Positions 7,518 through 20,387 of a stretch of 64,000 nt of DNA are shown piece by piece. The notes beneath the pieces were generated by a model that searched no databases, was not told the DNA's origin, and saw nothing but the letters and a program-made list of their open reading frames with translations. Source of the DNA: Auanema rhodensis. Lineage: Eukaryota; Nematoda; Chromadorea; Rhabditida; Rhabditidae. The stretch covers positions 23,756,688 through 23,820,687 of the forward strand of contig OZ059895.1 in assembly GCA_964057225.1 (NCBI GenBank), in the 5' to 3' direction. The first letter of the stretch is position 1; each line of letters starts with the position of its first letter. Made by a program: the position numbers and the translations under genes.

Positions 7518-10500
7518 GATGTGCACTTGGTATGTAACTCGCTTCACGTGAAAGATAAAGAGATGCGGTTTTCAAAATTAGATTCCCCATGTCCATATTA
7601 GTCTAAAAACAAATTTTTATTGATATTGCTTCATGGTAACCATGACTTTGAAATTTACGTGAACTTTAATTTATGCTAATTAAATGTACACGTGATGTGC
7701 ACTTGGTATGTAACTCGCTTCACGTGAAAGATAAAGAGATGCGGTTCTCAAAATTAGATTCCCCATGTCCATATTAGTCTAAAAACAAATTTTTATTGAT
7801 ATTGGTGCATGGTAACCATGACTTTGAAATTTACGTGAACTTTAATTTATGCTAATTAAATGTACACGTGATGTGCACTTGGTATGTAACTCGCTTCACG
7901 TGAAAGATAAAGAGATGCGGTTTTTAAAATTAGATTCCCCATGTCCATATTAGTCTAAAAACAAATTTTTATTGATATTGCTTCATGGTAACCATGACTT
8001 TGAAATTTACGTGAACTTTAATTTATGCTAATTAATTGTACACGTGATGTGCACTTGGTATGTAACTCGCTTCACGTGAAAGATAAAGAGATGCGGTTTT
8101 CAAAATTAGATTCCCCATGTCCATATTAGTCTAAAAACAAATTTTTATTGATATTGGTGCATGGTAACCATGACTTTGAAATTTACGTGAACTTTAATTT
8201 ATGCTAATTAAATGTACACGTGATGTGCACTTGGTATGTAACTCGCTTCACGTGAAAGAAAAAGAGATGCGGTTTTTAAAATTAGATTCCCCATGTCCAT
8301 ATTAGTCTAAAAACAAATTTTTATTGATATTGGTGCATGGTAACCAAGACTTTGAAATTTACGTGAACTTTAATTTATGCTAATTAAATGTACACGTGAT
8401 GTGCACTTGGTATGTAACTCGCTTCACGTGAAAGATAAAGAAATGCGGTTTTCAAAATTAGATTCCCCATGTCCATATTAGTCTAAAAACAAATTTTTAT
8501 TGATATTGGTTCATGGTAACCATGACTTTGAAATTTACGTGAACTTTAATTTATGCTAATTAAATGTACACGTGATGTGCACTTGGTATGTAACTCGCTT
8601 CACGTGAAAGATAAAGAGATGCGGTTTTCAAAATTAGATTCCCCATGTCCATATTAGTCTAAAAACAAATTTTTATTGATATTGGTGCATGGTAACCATG
8701 ACTTTGAAATTTACGTGAACTTTAATTTATGCTAATTCAATGTACACGTGATGTGCACTTGGTATGTAACTCGCTTCACGTGAAAGATAAAGAGATGCGG
8801 TTTTCAAAATTAGATTCTCCATGTCCATATTAGTCTAAAAACAAATTTTTATTGATATTGGTGCATGGTAACCATGACTTTGAAATTTACGTGAACTTTA
8901 ATTTATGCTAATTAAATGTACACGTGATGTGCACTTGGTATGTAACTCGCTTCACGTGAAAGATAAAGAGATGCGGTTTTCAAAATTAGATTCTCCATGT
9001 CCATATTAGTCTAAAAACAAATTTTTATTGATATTGGTTCATGGTAACCATGACTTTGAAATTTACGTGAACTTTAATTTATGCTAATTAAATGTACACG
9101 TGATGTGCACTTGGTATGTAACTCGCTTCACGTGAAATATAAAGAAATGCGGTTTTCAAAATTAGATTCCCCATGTCCATATTAGTCTAAAAACAAAATT
9201 TTATTGATATTGGTTCATGGTAACCATGACTTTGAAATTTACGTGAACTTTAATTTATGCTAATTAAATGTACACGTGATGTGCACTTGGTATGTAACTC
9301 GCTTCACGTGAAAGATAAAGAGATGCGGTTTTCAAAATTAGATTCCCCATGTCCATATTAGTCTAAAAACAAATTTTTATTGATATTGGTTCATGGTAAC
9401 CATGACTTTGAAATTTACGTGAACTTTAATTTATGCTAATTAAATGTACACGTGATGTGCACTTGGTATGTAACTCGCTTCACGTGAAAGATAAAGAGAT
9501 GCGGTTTTCAAAATTAGATTCCCCATGTCCATATTAGTCTAAAAACAAATTTTTATTGATATTGGTTCATGGTAACCATGACTTTGAAATTTACGTGAAC
9601 TTTAATTTATGCTAATTAAATGTACACGTGATGTGCACTTGGTATGTAACTCGCTTCACGTGAAAGATAAAGAGATGCGGTTTTCAAAATTAGATTCCCC
9701 ATGTCCATATTAGTCTAAAAACAAATTTTTATTGATATTGGTTCATGGTAACCATGACTTTGAAATTTACGTGAACTTTAATTTATGCTAATTAAATGTA
9801 CACGTGATGTGCACTTGGTATGTAACTCGCTTCACGTGAAAGATAAAGAGATGCGGTTTTCAAAATTAGATTCCCCATGTCCATATTAGTCTAAAAACAA
9901 ATTTTTATTGATATTGCTTCATGGTAACCATGACTTTGAAATTTACGTGAACTTTAATTTATGCTAATTAAATGTACACGTGATGTGCACTTGGTATGTA
10001 ACTCGCTTCACGTAAAAGATAAAGAGATGCGGTTTTCAAAATTAGATTCCCCATGTCCATATTAGTCTAAAAACAAATTTTTATTGATATTGCTTCATGG
10101 TAACCATGACTTTGAAATTTACGTGAACTTTAATTTATGCTAATTAAATGTACACGTGATGTGCACTTGGTATGTAACTCGCTTCACGTGAAAGATAAAG
10201 AGATGCGGTTCTCAAAATTAGATTCCCCATGTCCATATTAGTCTAAAAACAAATTTTTATTGATATTGGTGCATGGTAACCATGACTTTGAAATTTACGT
10301 GAACTTTAATTTATGCTAATTAAATGTACACGTGATGTGCACTTGGTATGTAACTCGCTTCACGTGAAAGATAAAGAGATGCGGTTTTCAAAATTAGATT
10401 CTCCATGTCCATATTAGTCTAAAAACAAATTTTTATTGATTTTGGTTCATGGTAACCATGACTTTGAAATTTACGTGAACTTTAATTTATGCTAATTAAA

Positions 10501-13500
10501 TGTACACGTGATGTGCACTTGGTATGTAACTCGCTTCACGTGAAAGATAAAGAGATGCGGTTTTCAAAATTAGATTCCCCATGTCCATATTAGTCTAAAA
10601 ACAAATTTTTATTGATATTGGTGCATGGTAACCATGACTTTGAAATTTACGTGAACTTTAATTTATGCTAATTCAATGTACACGTGATGTGCACTTGGTA
10701 TGTAACTCGCTTCACGTGAAAGATAAAGAGATGCGGTTTTCAAAATTAGATTCTCCATGTCCATATTAGTCTAAAAACAAATTTTTATTGATATTGGTGC
10801 ATGGTAACCATGACTTTGAAATTTACGTGAACTTTAATTTATGCTAATTAAATGTACACGTGATGTGCACTTGGTATGTAACTCGCTTCACGTGAAAGAT
10901 AAAGAGATGCGGTTTTCAAAATTAGATTCCCCATGTCCATATTAGTCTAAAAACAAATTTTTATTGATATTGGTTCATGGTAACCATGACTTTGAAATTT
11001 ACGTGAACTTTAATTTATGCTAATTAAATGTACACGTGATGTGCACTTGGTATGTAACTCGCTTCACGTGAAAGATAAAGAGATGCGGTTTTCAAAATTA
11101 GATTCCCCATGTCCATATTAGTCTAAAAACAAATTTTTATTGATATTGCTTCATGGTAACCATGACTTTGAAATTTACGTGAACTTTAATTTATGCTAAT
11201 TAATTGTACACGTGATGTGCACTTGGTATGTAACTCGCTTCACTTAAAAGATAAAGAGATGCGGTTTTCAAAATTAGATTCCCCATGTCCATATTAGTCT
11301 AAAAACAAATTTTTATTGATATTGGTGCATGGTAACCATGACTTTGAAATTTACGTGAACTTTAATTTATGCTAATTAAATGTACACCTGATGTGCACTT
11401 GGTATGTAACTCGCTTCACGTGAAAGAAAAAGAGATGCGGTTTTCAAAATTAGATTCCCCATGTCCATATTAGTCTAAAAACAAATTTTTATTGATATTG
11501 GTGCATGGTAACCATGACTTTGAAATTTACGTGAACTTTAATTTATGCTAATTAAATGTACACGTGATGTGCACTTGGTATGTAACTCGCTTCACGTGAA
11601 AGATAAAGAGATGCGGTTTTCAAAATTAGATTCCCCATGTCCATATTAGTCTAAAAACAAATTTTTATTGATATTGGTGCATGGTAACCATGACTTTGAA
11701 ATTTACGTGAACTTTAATTTATGCTAATTCAATGTACACGTGATGTGCACTTGGTATGTAACTCGCTTCACGTGAAAGATAAAGAGATGCGGTTCTCAAA
11801 ATTAGATTCTCCATGTCCATATTAGTCTAAAAACAAATTTTTATTGATATTGGTGCATGGTAACCATGACTTTGAAATTTACGTGAACTTTAATTTATGC
11901 TAATTAAATGTACACGTGATGTGCACTTGGTATGTAACTCGCTTCACGTGAAATATAAAGAAATGCGGTTTTCAAAATTAGATTCCCCATGTCCATATTA
12001 GTCTAAAAACAAATTTTTATTGATATTGGTTCATGGTAACCATGACTTTGAAATTTACGTGAACTTTAATTTATGCTAATTAAATGTACACGTGATGTGC
12101 ACTTGGTATGTAACTCGCTTCACGTGAAAGATAAAGAGATGCGGTTTTCAAAATTAGATTCCCCATGTCCATATTAGTCTAAAAACAAATTTTTATTGAT
12201 ATTGGTTCATGGTAACCATGACTTTGAAATTTACGTGAACTTTAATTTATGCTAATTAAATGTACACGTGATGTGCACTTGGTATGTAACTCGCTTCACG
12301 TGAAAGATAAAGAGATGCGGTTTTCAAAATTAGATTCCCCATGTCCATATTAGTCTAAAAACAAATTTTTATTGATATTGGTTCATGGTAACCATGACTT
12401 TGAAATTTACGTGAACTTTAATTTATGCTAATTAAATGTACACGTGATGTGCACTTGGTATGTAACTCGCTTCACGTGAAAGATAAAGAGATGCGGTTTT
12501 CAAAATTAGATTCCCCATGTCCATATTAGTCTAAAAACAAATTTTTATTGATATTGGTTCATGGTAACCATGACTTTGAAATTTACGTGAACTTTAATTT
12601 ATGCTAATTAAATGTACACGTGATGTGCACTTGGTATGTAACTCGCTTCACGTGAAAGATAAAGAGATGTGGTTTTCAAAATTAGATTCCCCATGTCCAT
12701 ATTAGTCTAAAAACAAATTTTTATTGATATTGCTTCATGGTAACCATGACTTTGAAATTTACGTGAACTTTAATTTATGCTAATTAAATGTACACGTGAT
12801 GTGCACTTGGTATGTAACTCGCTTCACGTGAAAGATAAAGAGATGCGGTTTTTAAAATTAGATTCCCCATGTCCATATTAGTCTAAAAACAAATTTTTAT
12901 TGATATTGCTTCATGGTAACCATGACTTTGAAATTTACGTGAACTTTAATTTATGCTAATTAATTGTACACGTGATGTGCACTTGGTATGTAACTCGCTT
13001 CACGTGAAAGATAAAGAGATGCGGTTTTCAAAATTAGATTCCCCATGTCCATATTAGTCTAAAAACAAATTTTTATTGATATTGGTGCATGGTAACCATG
13101 ACTTTGAAATTTACGTGAACTTTAATTTATGCTAATTAAATGTACACGTGATGTGCACTTGGTATGTAACTCGCTTCACGTGAAAGAAAAAGAGATGCGG
13201 TTTTTAAAATTAGATTCCCCATGTCCATATTAGTCTAAAAACAAATTTTTATTGATATTGGTGCATGGTAACCAAGACTTTGAAATTTACGTGAACTTTA
13301 ATTTATGCTAATTAAATGTACACGTGATGTGCACTTGGTATGTAACTCGCTTCACGTGAAAGATAAAGAAATGCGGTTTTCAAAATTAGATTCCCCATGT
13401 CCATATTAGTCTAAAAACAAATTTTTATTGATATTGGTTCATGGTAACCATGACTTTGAAATTTACGTGAACTTTAATTTATGCTAATTAAATGTACACG

Positions 13501-16500
13501 TGATGTGCACTTGGTATGTAACTCGCTTCACGTGAAAGATAAAGAGATGCGGTTTTCAAAATTAGATTCCCCATGTCCATATTAGTCTAAAAACAAATTT
13601 TTATTGATATTGGTGCATGGTAACCATGACTTTGAAATTTACGTGAACTTTAATTTATGCTAATTCAATGTACACGTGATGTGCACTTGGTATGTAACTC
13701 GCTTCACGTGAAAGATAAAGAGATGCGGTTTTCAAAATTAGATTCTCCATGTCCATATTAGTCTAAAAACAAATTTTTATTGATATTGGTGCATGGTAAC
13801 CATGACTTTGAAATTTACGTGAACTTTAATTTATGCTAATTAAATGTACACGTGATGTGCACTTGGTATGTAACTCGCTTCACGTGAAAGATAAAGAGAT
13901 GCGGTTTTCAAAATTAGATTCCCCATGTCCATATTAGTCTAAAAACAAATTTTTATTGATATTGGTTCATGGTAACCATGACTTTGAAATTTACGTGAAC
14001 TTTAATTTATGCTAATTAAATGTACACGTGATGTGCACTTGGTATGTAACTCGCTTCACGTGAAAGATAAAGAGATGCGGTTTTCAAAATTAGATTCCCC
14101 ATGTCCATATTAGTCTAAAAACAAATTTTATTGATATTGCTTCATGGTAACCATGACTTTGAAATTTACGTGAACTTTAATTTATGCTAATTAATTGTAC
14201 ACGTGATGTGCACTTGGTATGTAACTCGCTTCACGTGAAAGATAAAGAGATGCGGTTTTCAAAATTAGATTCCCCATGTCCATATTAGTCTAAAAACAAA
14301 TTTTTATTGATATTGGTGCATGGTAACCATGACTTTGAAATTTACGTGAACTTTAATTTATGCTAATTAAATGTACACGTGATGTGCACTTGGTATGTAA
14401 CTCGCTTCACGTGAAAGAAAAAGAGATGCGGTTTTCAAAATTAGATTCCCCATGTCCATATTAGTCTAAAAACAAATTTTTATTGATATTGGTGCATGGT
14501 AACCATGACTTTGAAATTTACGTGAACTTTAATTTATGCTAATTAAATGTACACGTGATGTGCACTTGGTATGTAACTCGCTTCACGTGAAATATAAAGA
14601 AATGCGGTTTTCAAAATTAGATTCCCCATGTCCATATTAGTCTAAAAACAAAATTTTATTGATATTGGTTCATGGTAACCATGACTTTGAAATTTACGTG
14701 AACTTTAATTTATGCTAATTAAATGTACACGTGATGTGCACTTGGTATGTAACTCGCTTCACGTGAAATATAAAGAAATGCGGTTTTCAAAATTAGATTC
14801 CCCATGTCCATATTAGTCTAAAAACAAATTTTTATTGATATTGGTGCATGGTAACCATGACTTTGAAATTTACGTGAACTTTAATTTATGCTAATTAAAT
14901 GTACACGTGATGTGCACTTGGTATGTAACTCGCTTCACGTGAAATATAAAGAAATGCGGTTTTCAAAATTAGATTCCCCATGTCCATATTAGTCTAAAAA
15001 CAAATTTTTATTGATATTGGTTCATGGTAACCATGACTTTGAAATTTACGTGAACTTTAATTTATGCTAATTAAATGTACACGTGATGTGCACTTGGTAT
15101 GTAACTCGCTTCACGTGAAAGATAAAGAGATGCGGTTTTCAAAATTAGATTCCCCATGTCCATATTAGTCTAAAAACAAATTTTTATTGATATTGGTGCA
15201 TGGTAACCATGACTTTGAAATTTACGTGAACTTTAATTTATGCTAATTAAATGTACACGTGATGTGCACTTGGTATGTAACTCGCTTCACGTGAAAGATA
15301 AAGAGATGCGGTTTTCAAAATTAGATTCCCCATGTCCATATTAGTCTAAAAACAAATTTTTATTGATATTGGTTCATGGTAACCATGACTTTGAAATTTA
15401 CGTGAACTTTAATTTATGCTAATTAAATGTACACGTGATGTGCACTTGGTATGTAACTCGCTTCACGTGAAAGATAAAGAGATGCGGTTTTCAAAATTAG
15501 ATTCCCCATGTCCATATTAGTCTAAAAACAAATTTTTATTGATATTGGTGCATGGTAACCATGACTTTGAAATTTACGTGAACTTTAATTTATGCTAATT
15601 AAATGTACACGTGATGTGCACTTGGTATGTAACTCGCTTCACGTGAAAGAAAAAGAGATGCGGTTTTTAAAATTAGATTCCCCATGTCCATATTAGTCTA
15701 AAAACAAATTTTTATTGATATTGGTGCATGGTAACCAAGACTTTGAAATTTACGTGAACTTTAATTTATGCTAATTAAATGTACACGTGATGTGCACTTG
15801 GTATGTAACTCGCTTCACGTGAAAGATAAAGAAATGCGGTTTTCAAAATTAGATTCCCCATGTCCATATTAGTCTAAAAACAAATTTTTATTGATATTGG
15901 TTCATGGTAACCATGACTTTGAAATTTACGTGAACTTTAATTTATGCTAATTAAATGTACACGTGATGTGCACTTGGTATGTAACTCGCTTCACGTGAAA
16001 GATAAAGAGATGCGGTTTTCAAAATTAGATTCCCCATGTCCATATTAGTCTAAAAACAAATTTTTATTGATATTGGTGCATGGTAACCATGACTTTGAAA
16101 TTTACGTGAACTTTAATTTATGCTAATTCAATGTACACGTGATGTGCACTTGGTATGTAACTCGCTTCACGTGAAAGATAAAGAGATGCGGTTTTCAAAA
16201 TTAGATTCTCCATGTCCATATTAGTCTAAAAACAAATTTTTATTGATATTGGTGCATGGTAACCATGACTTTGAAATTTACGTGAACTTTAATTTATGCT
16301 AATTAAATGTACACGTGATGTGCACTTGGTATGTAACTCGCTTCACGTGAAAGATAAAGAGATGCGGTTTTCAAAATTAGATTCCCCATGTCCATATTAG
16401 TCTAAAAACAAATTTTTATTGATATTGGTTCATGGTAACCATGACTTTGAAATTTACGTGAACTTTAATTTATGCTAATTAAATGTACACGTGATGTGCA

Positions 16501-17581
16501 CTTGGTATGTAACTCGCTTCACGTGAAAGATAAAGAGATGCGGTTTTCAAAATTAGATTCCCCATGTCCATATTAGTCTAAAAACAAATTTTTATTGATA
16601 TTGCTTCATGGTAACCATGACTTTGAAATTTACGTGAACTTTAATTTATGCTAATTAATTGTACACGTGATGTGCACTTGGTATGTAACTCGCTTCACGT
16701 GAAAGATAAAGAGATGCGGTTTTCAAAATTAGATTCCCCATGTCCATATTAGTCTAAAAACAAATTTTTATTGATATTGGTGCATGGTAACCATGTCTTT
16801 GAAATTTACGTGAACTTTAATTTATGCTAATTAAATGTACACGTGATGTGCACTTGGTATGTAACTCGCTTCACGTGAAATATAAAGAAATGCGGTTTTC
16901 AAAATTAGATTCCCCATGTCCATATTAGTCTAAAAACAAAATTTTATTGATATTGGTTCATGGTAACCATGACTTTGAAATTTACGTGAACTTTAATTTA
17001 TGCTAATTAAATGTACACGTGATGTGCACTTGGTATGTAACTCGCTTCACGTGAAATATAAAGAAATGCGGTTTTCAAAATTAGATTCCCCATGTCCATA
17101 TTAGTCTAAAAACAAATTTTTATTGATATTGGTGCATGGTAACCATGACTTTGAAATTTACGTGAACTTTAATTTATGCTAATTAAATGTACACGTGATG
17201 TGCACTTGGTATGTAACTCGCTTCACGTGAAATATAAAGAAATGCGGTTTTCAAAATTAGATTCCCCATGTCCATATTAGTCTAAAAACAAATTTTTATT
17301 GATATTGGTGCATGGTAACCATGACTTTGAAATTTACGTGAACTTTAATTTATGCTAATTAAATGTACACGTGATGTGCACTTGGTATGTAACTCGCTTC
17401 ACGTGAAAGATAAAGAGATGCGGTTTTCAAAATTAGATTCCCCATGTCCATATTAGTCTAAAAACAAATTTTTATTGATATTGGTTCATGGTAACCATGA
17501 CTTTGAAATTTACGTGAACTTTAATTTATGCTAATTAAATGTACACGTGATGTGCACTTGGTATGTAACTCGCTTCACGTG

Positions 17582-19341
17582 AAAGATAAAGAGATGCGGT
17601 TTTCAAAATTAGATTCCCCATGTCCATATTAGTCTAAAAACAAATTTTTATTGATATTGCTTCATGGTAACCATGACTTTGAAATTTACGTGAACTTTAA
17701 TTTATGCTAATTAATTGTACACGTGATGTGCACTTGGTATGTAACTCGCTTCACGTGAAAGATAAAGAGATGCGGTTTTCAAAATTAGATTCCCCATGTC
17801 CATTTTAGTCTAAAAAGAAATTTTTATTGATATTGGTGCATGGTAACCATGACTTTGAAATTTACGTGAACTTTAATTTATGCTAATTAATTGTACACGT
17901 GATGTGCACTTGGTATGTAACTCGCTTCACGTGAAAGATAAAGAGATGCGGTTTTCAAAATTAGATTCCCCATGTCCATATTAGTCTAAAAACAAACTTT
18001 TATTGATATTGGTGCATGGTAACCATGACTTTGAAATTTACGTGAACTTTAATTTATGCTAATTAAATGTACACGTGATGTGCACTTGGTATGTAACTCG
18101 CTTCACGTGAAAGATAAAGAGATGCGGTTTTCAAAATTAGATTCCCCATGTCCATATTAGTCTAAAAACAAATTTTTATTGATATTGGTTCATGGTAACC
18201 ATGACTTTGAAATTTACGTGAACTTTAATTTATGCTAATTAAATGTACACGTGATGTGCACTTGGTATGTAACTCGCTTCACGTGAAAGATAAAGAGATG
18301 CGGTTTTCAAAATTAGATTCCCCATGTCCATATTAGTCTAAAAACAAATTTTCATTGATATTGCTTCATGGTAACCATGACTTTGAAATTTACGTGAACT
18401 TTAATTTATGCTAATTAATTGTACACGTGATGTGCACTTGGTATGTAACTCGCTTCACGTGAAAGATAAAGAGATGCGGTTTTCAAAATTAGATTCCCCA
18501 TGTCCATATTAGTCTAAAAAGAAATTTTTATTGATATTGGTGCATGGTAACCATGACTTTGAAATTTACGTGAACTTTAATTTATGCTAATTAATTGTAC
18601 ACGTGATGTGCACTTGGTATGTAACTCGCTTCACGTGAAAGATAAAGAGATGCGGTTTTCAAAATTAGATTCCCCATGTCCATATTAGTCTAAAAACAAA
18701 TTTTTATTGATATTGCTTCATGGTAACCATGACTTTGAAATTTACGTGAACTTTAATTTATGCTAATTAATTGTACACGTGATGTGCACTTGGTATGTAA
18801 CTCGCTTCACGTGAAAGATAAAGAGATGCGGTTTTCAAAATTAGATTCCCCATGTCCATATTAGTCTAAAAACAAATTTTTATTGATATTGGTGCATGGT
18901 AACCATGACTTTGAAATTTACGTGAACTTTAATTTATGCTAATTAATTGTACACGTGATGTGCACTTGGTATGTAACTCGCTTCACGTGAAAGATAAAGA
19001 GATGCGGTTTTCAAAATTAGATTCCCCATGTCCATATTAGTCTAAAAACAAATTTTTATTGATATTGGTGCATGGTAACCATGACTTTGAAATTTACGTG
19101 AACTTTAATTTATGCTAATTAAATGTACACGTGATGTGCACTTGGTATGTAACTCGCTTCACGTGAAAGATAAAGAGATGCGGTTTTCAAAATTAGATTC
19201 CCCATGTCCATATTAGTCTAAAAACAAATTTTTATTGATATTGGTTCATGGTAACCATGACTTTGAAATTTACGTGAACTTTAATTTATGCTAATTAAAT
19301 GTACACGTGATGTGCACTTGGTATGTAACTCGCTTCACGTG
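17582..19341 (+). repeat. 4-monomer (704-bp) higher-order block in domain A
   Basis: The order GCTT/A144T, GGTG/A144T, GGTG, GGTT occurs at 17582-18285, half of it at 18286-18637, and fully again at 18638-19341. A private change (AAAAAGAAA for AAAAACAAA) is shared by the second units at 17758 and 18462, exactly 704 bp apart. Confidence 0.7.
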
Positions 19342-20387
19342 AAAGATAAAGAGATGCGGTTTTCAAAATTAGATTCCCCATGTCCATATTAGTCTAAAAA
19401 CAAATTTTTATTGATATTGCTTCATGGTAACCATGACTTTGAAATTTACGTGAACTTTAATTTATGCTAATTAATTGTACACGTGATGTGCACTTGGTAT
19501 GTAACTCGCTTCACGTGAAAGATAAAGAGATGCGGTTTTCAAAATTAGATTCCCCATGTCCATATTAGTCTAAAAACAAATTTTTATTGATATTGGTGCA
19601 TGGTAACCATGACTTTGAAATTTACGTGAACTTTAATTTATGCTAATTAAATGTACACGTGATGTGCACTTGGTATGTAACTCGCTTCACGTGAAAGAAA
19701 AAGAGATGCGGTTTTCAAAATTAGATTCCCCATGTCCATATTAGTCTAAAAACAAATTTTTATTGATATTGGTGCATGGTAACCATGACTTTGAAATTTA
19801 CGTGAACTTTAATTTATGCTAATTAAATGTACACGTGATGTGCACTTGGTATGTAACTCGCTTCACGTGAAAGAAAAAGAGATGCGGTTTTCAAAATTAG
19901 ATTCCCCATGTCCATATTAGTCTAAAAACAAAATTTTACTGATATTGGTTCATGGTAACCATGACTTTGAAATTTACGTGAACTTTAATTTATGCTAATT
20001 AAATGTACACGTGATGTGCACTTGGTATGTAACTCGCTTCACGTGAAATATAAAGAAATGCGGTTTTCAAAATTAGATTCCCCATGTCCATATTAGTCTA
20101 AAAACAAATTTTTATTGATATTGGTGCATGGTAACCATGACTTTGAAATTTACGTGAACTTTAATTTATGCTAATTAAATGTACACGTGATGTGCACTTG
20201 GTATGTAACTCGCTTCACGTGAAATATAAAGAAATGCGGTTTTCAAAATTAGATTCCCCATGTCCATATTAGTCTAAAAACAAATTTTTATTGATATTGG
20301 TTCATGGTAACCATGACTTTGAAATTTACGTGAACTTTAATTTATGCTAATTAAATGTACACGTGATGTGCACTTGGTATGTAACTC

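Noticed and set aside
7541-7716. CENP-B box in the monomer
   Set aside because: No match to the TTCG...A..CGGG pattern on either strand of the consensus.
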